Assembly (NCBI GenBank): GCA_020086605.1
Contig: JACBWW010000008.1
Location: 13,748,431-13,812,430 of the forward strand
Direction of reading: 5' to 3'
DNA length: 64,000 bases
From: Lanius collurio
Lineage: Eukaryota; Chordata; Aves; Passeriformes; Laniidae
Below, piece by piece: positions 25,748 through 38,500 of the stretch (positions are counted from its first letter, which is position 1; each line of letters begins with the position of its first letter). The notes beneath the pieces were generated by a model. That model searched no databases and had not been told where the DNA came from. It saw only the letters and a list, made by a program, of their open reading frames with translations. Made by a program: the position numbers and the translations under genes.

Positions 25748-26735
25748 TGACACAACTAAGCGTCAAGCACACAAAATATCAGTTATTTTATAAGGAAAAC
25801 AAAATAAGAAAATATTGAGGAAAACTAGATAGCTGCAAGGCAAAACAGGTTCAAACTTAAACGGTTGCAGCGCAAGGAGAAAGTTTTATTACTAACAGAA
25901 TTAAAAGTTAAAATATATAACAAGAAATTAAAACAAACACCCCCCCTTCTTCCCAGCACTTTACTCTTTTTCTTAACTAGAACAAAAGACAACACAACAC
26001 AGGATTCTAGACAGTGTTACAGTTCTCGAAAAGTCTCTTTCTTATGCTTAAGGAAGAAAGGGTTCTTCTTGCTCCACGTGGTTCCTCAAGCTGCCCCCAA
26101 CAACAGACCCGCCCAGAAAGAAACAATCTGCTGTGGTGTAATACATCTCTTCTATGAAAAAAAAACAAAACATTTTTTTCACACTGCCACACATGGGCCA
26201 TCACATGGGGTTATCAATCTTTTTAAGGATGGGTTATTTTGGCCTGAACACAAAGGCTTTTTCTGCTATAAATCCTTAAAAGCCTCTCACTGCTTCCATG
26301 TTGCCTGGCATAGGCACTCTTCACAAACTTCACAGGCCACACGTAAGTCTTCCATCCCCCCATATACTTCAAATGGATTGAAGAGACAAACAGTTTGAGA
26401 CATTACGGTTTCTTACCACCACATGCAAGAAGTATTTTTAAGCTCCGCGCGAGGAACGCGGCACCGCCCCTTTTGTCTGTCGCCATTTCCATCTCCGTCT
26501 CACATGGCTCATTCTCCCTCTGACTCTGAAGCCTCTCTGTTGAAGAATATTCAGGCTTTATGGTGAACAAAACCTCACTCTCTTTGTGCTGTTGGCTGCA
26601 TGGTGTTTTCTTCAGTTCAGCCCGAAGTGTGCTGGCTGCAGAAAGGAGGGTCCTGCTGGCTCCACGGGGACAGGAGGGGGGACCTGCCAGTCCCAAGGAG
26701 CTGCTCTGGAAAGATTTTAGCTGTGTAGCAGTCCA
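25748..26735 (-). mobile_element. Candidate ERVL-like solo LTR, minus strand
   Basis: Read on the minus strand this has the order of a retroviral LTR. A promoter-like CG-rich segment with a YY1-type AATGGCGAC core and a TATA-like TTAAAAATA lies around 26430-26490. About 550 bases later an ATTCTGTTAGTAATAAAACT poly(A)-signal region (about 25884-25903) is followed by a CCTGTTTTGC tail, resembling songbird ERVL LTR ends as I remember them. Tentative ends are TG...CA. The flanks TGGTT (25743-25747) and TGGCT (26736-26740) are a 5-bp target duplication with one mismatch. No gag, pol or env sequence is visible nearby, so if real it is a solo LTR. The boundaries are weak. Confidence 0.4.
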
Positions 26736-26741
26736 TGGCTG

Positions 26742-28160
26742 GGTTTAGCTGCCTGGGCTGTGGGATGGTTCCCTCCCCACAGACCCACACTCCATGCTGC
26801 AGCATCAGGGAAAGGGGAAGCGGGCCAGGGCCTCGACTCGGCCCAGCGGGGCCTGGACGCTCCGAGGCCTCCCCACCTCTGGGAACTGCTGCCTTTCCGA
26901 GTGGCTTAAATGTGTAAATTGTAAGAAGCGTCATTGGTCTGAAAATTTGTCTATCAACTCAGATTCAACCCACTAAATATATTTATATGTCTATATTATT
27001 CCAGAGGTTACATTTTCTGTGAGGTCTGTCCCTGCACTACAGTTCTCCTGTTCAGTCTCTCTATCAAACATATGCCAGTATAGGGATTAATGAATTTACC
27101 AGGACAGATGGACTACTTCTGATGGTAAAAATCTGTTACCAAAAGAAGGAAAGCTGTTCTGTTGCTCTCCTCTGGAAATAAATGAGCAGTAAAGCCACAG
27201 CCAAAATCATTTGTGAATGTTTTTTAGTCTGAATCATTCTCTCTCAGACTGCCTTGAACTGTAAGAACAGTTCTGCCTGCAATTACCAAAGTTACAGGAT
27301 GGCCTCCTTCCCCAACATGAAGCCTTCAGTTGTACTATTGAAAACGACAGTTGGTTGTTGTGTCCATTGCATTTCACTGATGCTATGATTTAGAGCCTTG
27401 TCTTACACCTACTGAGGAGAAAAGACAAACTCCACCACCTTCTGGGAGCCCCCATGCTCTTCCAAGTTCTCTTTGAGATTGTTTGGTTTAGGTTTGTTGG
27501 GCTTTATTCATTTTCCCCAGGAGACCTTATTCTGTGTTATTACAGATTCGCTTCATCTAGCTTATCTTCATTTCAGTATTTCTGTCCTTTTTAAAGATCC
27601 CTTTACAAATGCTACCTGCACCATCTTGATAGCAGCTTTCAATTCAGAGCAACAATGTGACTTCTTAATGAAATTTATGCACCCACATATCCTGGGATAA
27701 TATTCACAGCAAGCCTCAAATGGCCACCCAGAGAAAGAGTGAAGAATCTGGGAAAAAGAGGAAAAGGGATCGATGAAAAGCAAAAGTATAAGAAATAATT
27801 GCACTGCTCTGCTCACACAATTAAAAAGCATATTGCAGGAAAACAGTTGAATTAGCTCACTGAGTGCATACAGGAGTTGTAAAGCTCTACTGTCAGCTCA
27901 ATTAAAAACATACCCTAACAACAGCACTCTGATTTATAAAGCAGAAGACATTCTCCAACAACCTGAGATGGTCTCTGTGACACCGCCATCAGCCACCTAC
28001 TCCTGCTTTCCTTGTCCTTTGGAGCATTATAGACTACCCAGGATGATTTCAGACTGTCAGGGCTCAAAAACAGCTATTCCTTTTCTGGAAACCAAACAGC
28101 CCAGCCTTCCACTTTCTATGGCAACAACAATGAGCCCTTCACAATCTGACCTGCTGAGGA
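26742..28160. other. Intergenic DNA, no gene seen
   Basis: A GC-leaning stretch at 26740-26900 contains a few CpGs but no recognisable exon. The remainder is ordinary AT-rich intergenic sequence. Confidence 0.5.
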
Positions 28161-28164
28161 AAAC

Positions 28165-28290
28165 CTGCTGTTAATTAAATGTTAATTGCCTTAATGCAGT
28201 ATGCATTACATGGAAAAATGCAAGTTATTTTAATCTGTATTTTAAAGAACACATCTGAGGCTTAAAATGCCAGGCAGAGGTACCTTAAAA
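28165..28290. promoter_or_regulatory. Homeodomain-site cluster (candidate enhancer)
   Basis: A dense run of homeodomain-type cores (TTAATTAA, TTAATTG, CTTAATG, TGCATTA) falls within about 60 bases near 28170-28215. Paired-class and LIM-class homeodomain proteins bind such palindromic TAAT sites. Function is inferred from motif density alone. Confidence 0.25.
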
Positions 28291-28294
28291 ATTG

Positions 28295-30120
28295 ACAGAT
28301 ATATATTGCTTTTGCCTCTTGCTGTTAGAAGAGACTCCTATGAGTTTAATGGAAGTGTTGTTGTATTATTTTTCAGACTTTCATGTCTCTTTCCTTCAAT
28401 TTAATTTTAGTTCTGTGAGGACCCAAATGCAGCATTAATAAGCAATTTTGAGTGATATTAAGATGCAACTTTAAATAACATCAAGTATTTATTTTTATTT
28501 AAAATAAATCAGTGGCTAAGCCTTTCTAATTCCTGCAGACAGAGTATGTGATTACATTGACGGATCTTTACTCCTGGAGAGATACAAATGCCTTTGTGTT
28601 GCCCCCCTCTGAGGTAGGCAGGCACTCTTACAGCCATCCTCAGAGGGGCCATGCCACACACCACTTCCAGCATCCTGAGGGAAATAGGATTGTCTGCTTC
28701 CCAATTTGAAGGGCTTCTCTACAGCCACTTGTCTCACTCCTGTAACTTCTGCTCAAACACCTTGCCTTCCTTTAAACTACTTAGCACTTGGGCAAAAAAA
28801 CCTCATTACTGCAGCAGTTTTTCTGCCAGCTTGGCCCGTGCCCTGAAGAGACTTTCTATCCCTGAGACTGAGGTGATGGGGATGAGAGGAATTAGAAAGC
28901 ATACCCTCTTTTTTTGTGTGTATAGGGGAACAACTTCTCCATAGCTGCTGCTTCTGGCCAAAATTCATTGTAATGGCTGCCATGGAATGCCCCAAAGTTC
29001 CTATCCAGGGCTGGCTGGGTGTGTTACACTGTTTTTACTCCAGGCCAAGTTTACTATTGTATTTTACCTTAGACTGCTGCAAATGCTATGATGGTCTGCG
29101 TGGGGCATTGCAGGTGATGTGACAGAAATCCCAACACAAAAAAAGAAAAGGTTCCATTAAATTTTGACTGACTCAAGAAGCAGTGGGGATGAAACAAGGT
29201 ATCCCACAATGAGTGCTTGTGTAAAACCCCTGATCATGTACCTATGTTGCCCAAACTGTCTTTTGGGAAGAATAAATTGTGCGGGGATATAAAAGACAGA
29301 CCTGATAGCACCAACCATCACTCTCCCTCCTTCCCTTTTTTAACTTACCTGCAATTCACAAAGTCAAAATACCAGTTAGCAGTAGGGAAGGTCTGCTGGT
29401 CAGCTTCTTTGCTGTACAAACAGATAGACTTAAGCTGATGAAGTTCCACTGGTTTACACTAGCACCAAATGCCACTTAAAATAAGCTGCATACATGCTGC
29501 AGTGGTCTCATGGGAATGTGGGAATACTGCTTCTGTGATTCGATGCAAAACTATTTATAGCCTTGGAATTTAACCCCCTAGACAAGAAGGTGTCAGAAGG
29601 AAGATGTCAGTGGAGGCAAGTGCTGTTGGGAAAGTGATGGCACTGCCAGCAAAGCCCAGGGGCCTGTCTAAACGTGGAGTCAACATCCATTCCAGAGACC
29701 TGAGCCTCTCTCAACCACATCTGGATTTAATCTCCAATGTTTACAAATCTGGGGAGTGTCTCAGTGTTTTTGGACTGCTACATGCATTATTTTTCTCATC
29801 TTAAAGCTGCCCATGTAGAGCAAAACACAAGACTTCAGTAACAGTTACCAGCATGATTTGCTTTTATTACCTTTCTGTTCAAGACCCTTGTTTCCCCTTG
29901 TAGCATGTCAAATTGCCCCCAAAACCATATTATACAGCAGAGAAATGTCGTTCACACTTCACTGGCTATTGATTTACTTTACTTATTGGCACAAAATCAG
30001 CCTGAGATAAACATTTTGTCCCCCATTTCCACTATTGTAAGCGATATAGTTTACTGCAAGATAGGCAAACCCCAATGTGCTGGGTCACAATTCGACATGG
30101 CTTTCTAATCAATGTGTGAA
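28295..30120. other. Intergenic DNA, no gene seen
   Basis: No CpG island, no recognised repeat and no supported exon. Short frames near 28651-28944 and 29604-29804 lack any domain. Confidence 0.55.
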
Positions 30121-30125
30121 AAATT

Positions 30126-30171
30126 ACCTAATGAATAATGGGTTGCACATTTCCACAAACAAATTAACCAG
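30126..30171 (+). repeat. 46-bp dispersed duplicate, copy A
   Basis: This segment aligns without gaps to 32049-32094, with 39 of 46 positions identical by my hand alignment. The similarity stops sharply on both sides. It lies in AT-rich, enhancer-like sequence. It is either a local duplication of a regulatory core or two fragments of one unrecognised interspersed repeat. Confidence 0.6.
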
Positions 30172-30174
30172 GGT

Positions 30175-32045
30175 GAGACTGAAACTAATGATTATATTTA
30201 TCTAATGTAATTTCACATCTGTTACTAGAGCTAGTATTTTTTTTTTCTTTCCATGGCATCCTTAAAATTGCAGCCTAGATTTTGAGATAGACATTTTACA
30301 TCCATTCAAACACATAATGTTCAAGTTTCTTATATACATAATTTTAAAACCACAACATATTTGGGAAAATTGTTATTATTTTACAACATTTTCTGGGGGT
30401 TGCCTTTTGAATTGTGGTGTATTTCTCACACCAAAGCCAGGTGCTCCAACTGACAACACCTCCCACATAAGGAAAAACGAAAGCAATCTTTTCCCCAATA
30501 TGCTGCTTGATAATTTTCACTGGAGTTGGGCTAATGTTATTTGAGGATGAAGAAGGGTGACAGTGGGAAGAAACATCACAGGCATGTTATTTTTCTTCTT
30601 CTTCAAACAGATTTGGGGTTTCCTGATGAAATTATCAGTTTTGTAAAGCAGATATTCCTGGAATCTGACTGCCAACCCTCATGTTCAGAAAGTAGCCAGG
30701 ACCCCTTGCAGCAGAATCTTTTCAGAAGGGGGAAAACAACTGGCTCTGTGGGGTTTGCTTTCCAGCTGGGTTTTTTTATTCTCCAGGCATTAAAATGTTT
30801 TGCTTATGGCAGCAAAAGTTGCTTAGGAACCCTCCCTGGCCTTCAAAATATGAGGCTCGTCTGTCCCTCTCCCAAGAGAAACGTTTTCAAATAAGTGTTT
30901 GTAAGACGGGCCACCTAGGGAGGACAAAGATGACAATGCTGGGGTTTCCTCCCCTAAAGTTGGAGGATAAAGAGCTCAATCTGGGGGATACAGAGCTCCC
31001 CTTGCAGCGATCACCTTCCTACTGCAGGAGGCTGTGTCTGCTCTGTAACATCCGCCAGCTTCAAGTTGTCTTTAAAGATGTTGCAAGAAAAGCAAGAGTC
31101 TCCAAATTATGTCACTGCTTGAGTCAACATTATTAAACAATTTCACAACCTGTCTCAGTCGTGGTGGCAGCTTTCATAAGGATTTATTATCCAGAAAGAG
31201 AAGAAGAGAGGGGGCTGAGAGTGCACAGAGGTTTGAAAGTCACTGTACCGAGAGTTTAATTATTGTATTTTTCACTGAAGTTGAAAGTATTGAGGAAAAT
31301 CTAACCAATTTCATATTACCTCATTTGATTAAAGAAGTTGTATGATTGTTCAGAATGTGTAATTGCCATTCAGTACAGCTGAGCTGAAAAAAGCTTTTTG
31401 ACTTCACATCCTTAATACTTGGTGGTTTTTTGTAGCCTCACTGGGCTAGCCAAACAAAACTGGGCAAACAGAATCAGCTTTGTTCTGAAAATATTCTGAT
31501 ATTTGTTTTGACTGAAAATTATGGTAACTTAATACGTTTTTCTGTTTGGATTTGTGTGTATGTGCTGGTTTTTAGTAGTATATGTTTATCTTATCACCAT
31601 TGGAAGAGACCTCTATACAACCATGTCATATATGGTGCAATATATAACTTCAGGTTTTCAAACCACAGGAAATAAAGCTTGACACAATATCTTGTTTATT
31701 ACAAGGAGTAAGACATGCAGATTTCCTGCAGTTCTGTGCCTTATAAGCCTACAGTGTTGTTTTGGTTTTGTACTGTTTTTTATTTGGCTTCTTTATTGAG
31801 AAGAGCAACTGTAAGCGTGTACTACTACAAATACTTTTTTTTCAGCTGCAGATAGCCCTTGTTCCTTTCAATGTTGGTTCCAGAAATAAATGACCTTGTT
31901 CTACCCAGAAGCTTTAGGACAGCTGAGGAACATTTTGTCTGAGTCACTCTCAAACTGCTTGGTTACACAGTAGACCTCTGGATCTCTTGATTTGGAGACT
32001 CCTTGTTCCACCAGCTACAGAAGAAGTGTCTATGTACTACAGCAC
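30175..32045. other. Intergenic DNA, no gene seen
   Basis: Plus-strand frames at 30541-30894 and 30795-31136 overlap in different phases and have no recognised domain. I see no promoter or repeat other than the duplicate pair flanking this block. Confidence 0.5.
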
Positions 32046-32048
32046 ACC

Positions 32049-32094
32049 ACCTAATGAAAAATGGATTGCACATTTCTACCAACCAGCTAACCAG
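32049..32094 (+). repeat. 46-bp dispersed duplicate, copy B
   Basis: Second copy of the 30126-30171 segment, in the same orientation and about 1.9 kb away. The shared cores ACCTAATGA and TTGCACATTTC are identical in both copies, while flanking sequence differs. Confidence 0.6.
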
Positions 32095-32099
32095 AGAAA

Positions 32100-35000
32100 T
32101 AGACACTATAAAATGTCAGCCAGCCTGGCAATGGTTGAGCTGCATCCTTCTGTGGGGGCATCTCCAGCAGTAGCTTGTTAATCCCCACCTATGCAGCAGA
32201 GGACTCTGGTGTAACACCTGAAGAGGAGTATTTCTGACGTCTGGAGTGTGAATGGACTGAGATAACACCAATGCATCCATGCCAGCTGAAGTTCACTCAT
32301 GGAGATCAAGATACATGCTGCCACTGGGGGAGGCAGGAGGTGTGTAGGTGCTAGGCATGTTCCACTGCACTGGGGCAGCTGAGCGGCTTGAAGGTCACCA
32401 CCTGGCTCTCAGGTAACTTTGGTGGAGTCCTGGGACACGTGTGACGGCAGCTGAAAAGCAGTATGAAAATAGAGCATGACATACTAGGGACAAACTGGTG
32501 TGTAGCCAGCTTGTCTCAAACGCTTGATTGCTCAAATATACCATTCATCCTAAAGCACCTTCTTTTCCCTACTGTGAGCAGGATGACTGCAGCATGTCCT
32601 GGGCTGCCACAGTCTGCAGCAGCCACACAGTGGAAGTGCTTTGATAAGGCACAGAAAACACAGAGTTCTCTTTTTCCTGAGGACCATAGTCACCAATACA
32701 GGTAGAGTTGCTTGGGGACTGAGCTCAGGAAAACATTTAATGCCTGCTGAAAAGCATATTCACTCAGTTATTTTTGCTTCTCCTTTATCCAGCACATTTG
32801 CTTCAGTTAATGTCTCTTAGCCTAAGTCAGGCTCACTCAGTCTTGAAGATAGAACTCAATAAAAGCAATTCCTCTTTTAATAATAATTCACTGATTGCTG
32901 CATGGGTGTTTGTGCCGGAGAAAGTAGAGCACTCTGTTGACTGAAGAACACAAAGAATGTTGATGTAAGCACAGCGCAGAGCTGTCCAGAGGGACCCAGA
33001 GCACTTATAGGGAAAACACACCAAAAATAAACTAAGCATCAGCTATTCTAGCAGAGGCAGTCTGAGTGTCTCAACCTAAGTCCAGAAGGAGGTCACACAA
33101 GAGAGGCACGGCGTGACGACAGCCTCCACACCTTTTCATGATAACCAGGCTGCACCATTTGTGTTTCTCATTTTCCCTCTGGTACAAATTTCTCACTGAG
33201 GGTTTTGACAATTTTCAAATATTGTCATGGAGAGTGTGACAACACGAAATGAGAGTAGAGCACAATGATGCAGTAAATAGTTACATTATTAGAAAGGCAG
33301 ATGCTGGCATTGAAGCAGGGTTGTTGGCCTAAAAAAATAGATTAGGAGGGAGAAAATAGAAAAAAATCTGTGAGATATCAGAAGCAGCTGATAGCATAAT
33401 AGCATTCATATGCAAGCAAGGGTTTTCTGTGGCAGTGTGAATCAGCTCACATGCTAATATTACCAGTAAATAAACCATAGTAGGATTCTGCAATTGATAT
33501 TATTACTCAGCTCCAGGGCAGTGAATCATGTCAGGGACTGCATTTTGGACTCCAAACCCTGATACTGGTACCCAACAGGCAAGACAAAGTCCTGTAGCAG
33601 TGCTTGAGTAACACCCAGCCATCTACAGAAAACCTTACGTTTCTTCATCATAAACCTGATGTTTTGTATTTTCTATTGGCTTATCCTTGTCACTGCTTGG
33701 AACCCTCAGAGATACACCCTGAGTGAGTACAGGGATACTGGTGAAATTTAGGACTTTTGAATGTGCTGTGGTACCTAAATTTCAGTGAGCAAGGCTGCTG
33801 CAGCCTGGTCCCCCACTTAGGCAATTGTGAAGAATGGGTTCTTTTCACCCTGCTGTGAAAGCTGTTGCCCACCTCTTGTGCCTTGTCCTCTACCCAAGAG
33901 ATTATAGCTGAAAAAGGCTAAATTCAGCTCATAATAATGAACTTAAGAGTATCTGAGGATTTTCTACATGCTTCCAGGGTCCAGTGACTCATGTAACAAT
34001 CTGATAATCTGATTCTCTGAGAATCTAATGTTCTCTGGGGATCTAATATTCAGAGAGCCTGTGAATCAACAACTCCAGATTGAAAAGTTTCAGCTACCAC
34101 TACCTCAAAAATCAACCCCAACTGTATTGATGCAGGGACCCAAATAAACTGTGAATTTCTGCAAAGGCAAACTCACCTTTAGCAAGCATAGGAGTGCTGC
34201 TATAATCCTTGGTAATGCCATGGTGAGAGCCACTTGCTCTGTAGGATAATGCTGTAAAGCAGAACAGTCAAAGCAGTATGTCAGCTGTCTGTGCTTAAAT
34301 TCAGCATGTTGCATTACAGATATTCCTCCACAGGAAAGCAGAGAGAAAATTTCATATGTTGCTTTCTTGCACACGGCAGAGTCTCAGAGGGAAACGGAGG
34401 CATCCCGTGGAGGTACTCCCTGACAATGCAATGATTCTCTCAGAATCTGTGGAAGCAACGGCCTGGGCCTATGCACAGCCACTCTGGCCAGCACGTGTCA
34501 GCCAGAGGGCAGGTGGGACTCCAGCTGCCTTTGCCAGTCAAGCTGCTTCCCTGGGAGCCCCTAGAGAATGTGCTGAGGCAAACAAGACATCTTTGGGATT
34601 TTCCACTGCTGCATTGACTCTGATACGAGGCAGGACCAATTAAAATTGCCCTGAGTAAGTAGAAGGAGGAAGGCTTTTGCCACTAAACAATTTGCTGATG
34701 AGTCAAGTGCCAGATGGTTTGAATTTTGTCTGCCAATTTGGAAATGAGAAGACCTAGATGTAACCTAGCTATATCAAAGCCATTTCATGGAGGTTCGGTG
34801 CCACCACCAGCTGAGTGATACCCATGATGACAGCTGAAGGTGAGGGCAAAAGGCATAGCCAGGAATGGTGCTCCAAATTGCTTTTCACCTGGAGTGATTC
34901 ACACAGGTAGTCACAAGAGTGTGAGATGTGTCAAATCCTAGAGGCAGCAGTGAAAGCAGGAGTAGGCTGGTAGATAATCTTTCACATAGAAGGTCTTAAA

Positions 35001-35135
35001 CTGCTTTGGGTCTGTACTGCCTCTGGCTGAGATGAAGTTCATTTTCCCATAGCAACTCTCACAGTGCTATGCTTTGCATTGGTAGCTCATTATGAAGCTA
35101 GAGGCAAAATATAAGGATCAAAATTATATTTAAAC
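32100..35135. other. Intergenic DNA, no gene seen
   Basis: Ordinary mixed-composition sequence. The block at 33990-34050 contains small imperfect internal repeats of an AATCTGAT/TCTCTG type. A non-repetitive AT-rich patch at 33220-33500 looks enhancer-like but carries no decisive motif. Confidence 0.5.
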
Positions 35136-35140
35136 ATGAG

Positions 35141-35584
35141 ATGGGACTTTGTGGCTTGGTAGAAAAAGCACCTCTGGAACAACCGGACAACTGCAACATT
35201 AAAGGTGGCCAGTGTCAGAGCAGTGCAGTTAATGGAAAGCAAAGGTTTGTGTATTTGTATAGATTATCGATAGAGCAAGTAGGGATGACATCCTTTGATA
35301 AAGAAGAAGGTCATGAACTAGTCATGGAGTTTGATAGGAAGCTAGTGAAAGCAACCAAGAGCATTAAAACTGGGAAATTTGGCAGCCTACATTACTTTGA
35401 AGAGGATAGATTGGCACAAAAACATTTAGATGCTTTTCAAACAAATACCTGCACAACTGGGTGCTTTCATTTAGTAGGTAATGGTGTAACCAGCTGCTGT
35501 CAGAGTTATAACACTAAGGAGGAAGTGTGTGGAAGGCATCAACAAGCAACAGGCTGGCTTTGTGATTTGGGTGTAACTGATTGA
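35141..35584 (+). other. Unexplained 147-codon open frame
   Basis: This is the longest clean frame in the 35 kb around it that has no overlapping antisense frame. It runs 147 codons from ATG to stop, with a charged mid-section (about residues 50-95) rich in Lys, Glu and Asp and a Cys-containing end. I do not recognise a domain. There is no CpG-rich promoter, no obvious splice-site partner, and no poly(A) tail or target duplication to prove a retrocopy. It may be a chance frame, an old pseudogene, or an unannotated small gene; chance is most likely. Confidence 0.12.
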
Positions 35585-35589
35585 CTACA

Positions 35590-38500
35590 GAAACCATGAA
35601 TGAAATCTATAGATCTACACCCTTTTGGAGAGGCCAAGAGAGGAGGTAATAATGAATGAATGACTGTTGAAGCAATTTATTGTAGACGGAAGAAGAATCA
35701 TCATCAACTGAAATGAGAAAGGTCTGATTTCAGTGAGGATACAAAGCATGTGATGAGTGGGTCAGAGGCAGCAGCTTCCTGTGTGAGATATGAAGACAGG
35801 CCAGACCAATTAGCTAATAACACAGAGTCCTGCATCCTTTAGAAAACATCTCCATTGTAGCTGTCTCTGCCTAGACAGGGTCCCCCCAGAGCCCAACAGC
35901 ATTCTCCACACTGGCAGGGATCTGTCCAGTCACAGTTTGAGCAAACACGAGCTTAAAATTGCGGAGCATTTAAAGCAGAAAGGAAGAAGTGACAATAATA
36001 TAAAATATAGTGGAATTATCTTCAAGAATTTCTTACAGTAATTAAAATTTAAGGAATAAAGTATGAGTCATTTATTTGCTACCAAGACCTGAAGAACATA
36101 AGCTGACAACGAATACAGTTGTGGGCGTTAATTACTGCTTAAAATAGACAAAAAGATTAGTGCCACAAACTGTACCAAGTATAATTCTTTATTTTGTAAT
36201 TTAATATTCTTCCCTTTTCATTTCAATGCATTTTTATATGTCTGACCTTCTGTAGACTCCTCATTTTGTTCTCCAGTTGAAAGAGCAAAGCTGGTTAATT
36301 TCTGGTGACATTTTGTAGCCATGTAGAGGCTGAAATACCTTTTTACACTTGGCTTTGTTTTTAAATCTGAATTCAGTGGATATTTCCCTAGCCACACAAG
36401 CCTGTTAGCTGGGTGATGTTACCGAAATGAGTCCCTATTCCTTCCCAGGGGCTCCCTGAGTGGAGTGTATCCTGTTGTCAAGGGCCCAGGGGACAGTGAA
36501 AAATATCCTATAAAGGCTTTAGCCATGGCAAACAGCTCGACCCCTCCATGTCTTCTTCATGTGTCTTCTACTCTCACAGTGCGTCATTGACTCACATGGA
36601 CTGTGATTATGGGACCACCAAATCCTTCAGAGTCAATGGCACGGGGAGTTCTGGTGTCACAGACAAATCAAGCTTTGCGTGGGCTTTGGTATAAGGCAGG
36701 AAGCTCAAAATCACAGCTTTCCACTACATAGGAATTTCATTATAAAGTGATGTTTATGCCTTGAAACAGGGACTGGTGGTCCCTTTTAATTATTAGATGC
36801 CAAAAACAGGGGAGGATGCTTGTAACCATTCTGAACTGCTCTTTAAAAAGTTAGCAAAAAAATAAACCTTAAAAGCTTGTAAAGGAGCCACAGGGAATCA
36901 TAGCTGCCACTTAAATTATATTAAGGGGCAATAAATTGAAACCAGTAAAAAAGAAATGTGTCCTTACAGGGTGCATTGTCAGCTTATGAAATTCACTGTA
37001 GCGGGAGGTCAGTGAATGAAAGTCCATAGTTTGTTTTTTCCCAAAGTATTTTTTGGATCACTACCATGATGCTTCCATTGCTGCGAGAAAAAGCTAATCA
37101 AACTTCATACTCCAAGGCACAAACTGTCTATGGGGGTCAGGAGAGAACGTCACCCTCAGAGAGAGTGTATTAAGCATATTCTGCATTTTCCCTCTTGACC
37201 TTCGAAGGAGGGTAAGGATCTCTGCAGAATTGTTATATAACCTCCAAAGGCAAATTCTGCACAAGTGCCTCTGGATTCCTTGCTCCTGGGGAGGGATTCT
37301 CCTCCGGCAGATTTCAACTTGTCTAAACACACAATTTTAGCTCTGAAAAATGTATTTAAGCATTACGATTGATGAATGATGCAACATAAAGGTGCAGCAG
37401 CACTCTTGAGTCTCAAAGACAGCCATGAGAGAAGCTGAAACCGACACAATTTATTGGCAAATAAGAGAGGCAACCTCCCACCCTTCTACCCAACTTCCCA
37501 GGTAGAAGACAAAGTCTTTTGTGCATGGGCCTTGACTGTGAAAACCACGAGAAGGGAGATGCCCTCTCACCCAGCTTTTCTCTGAAGAGTAGAAGTAAAT
37601 CTCACAGAAGGCCTTTACATGACTATTAACAAAGCCCCTCAAGCACAGCTTACACATGAGGATGCTGGTTAATCAAACAGCAACCCCTACTACATCCCAG
37701 GGAAGACCATCCCCTTTGACTCTTGCTGCTATTCATGTGGCAATCAGGTGAAAAATGAAAACTGTTGTACCTACTGTTCCCTCCCACCACTGCCACTGCC
37801 TCTGTTTTTCTCCCCCAGTTCCATCACTGCATGGGCAATGACAGGTCCATGATGTTTAAAAGCAGCCAGTGGGGTCTGCATCTGCTTCTCTAAGACATGG
37901 CTGCCAGCTGTCCAATAAATAAATAAATATCACATGCATTCATGAAGTCAAACTGGCTCTCAGGCCCCAGCTCTTACCTCATTGATCGCTGGGTGAGCTG
38001 ATGTGGATGAGCTGTGGTCAGACACTTAAATATGATTCATGTGTGGTCCTCTTATCTCTTCAGAAAAGGAAGTTTCTTATCTCTTTCAGAAAAGAAGTTG
38101 TTCACTGTGAGAAAGATGAGTGGCAGAGCAATTTTGAGCACCAATGCTGCAAATGCTCACACATACATCTGGAGAATTCACTGCCAGGTCAGTATGGGCT
38201 TTGAAGTCTGCAGGGTCAGGGTCTTTGCTTCTTTGTCTCTACTGTCCAAGCTGTAACTCTATTTCAGCTACCAAACTGCTTAGACGTATCTGTAACTTTA
38301 CAGGTTGCTGATTTCTGAGGATTCCTCTCCCATTCCCTTCTGTGGCATTTGGATTTTCCCTGCTTCTAACAGATATGAGGGAAAAACTAAAATTCCTTTG
38401 TTCTCCCTTTCATCTCTATGCTGAAAAGGCCATGCTTCCCAGAACAACTACTCTGAGCTCAGCCTTAGCAGCAGCCAAGAGCTGGTTGTCTTCCTGTCAG

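Noticed and set aside
25865..26398. 177-codon plus-strand frame
   Set aside because: Antisense to the proposed LTR; low-complexity Lys/Phe/Ser composition with no domain.
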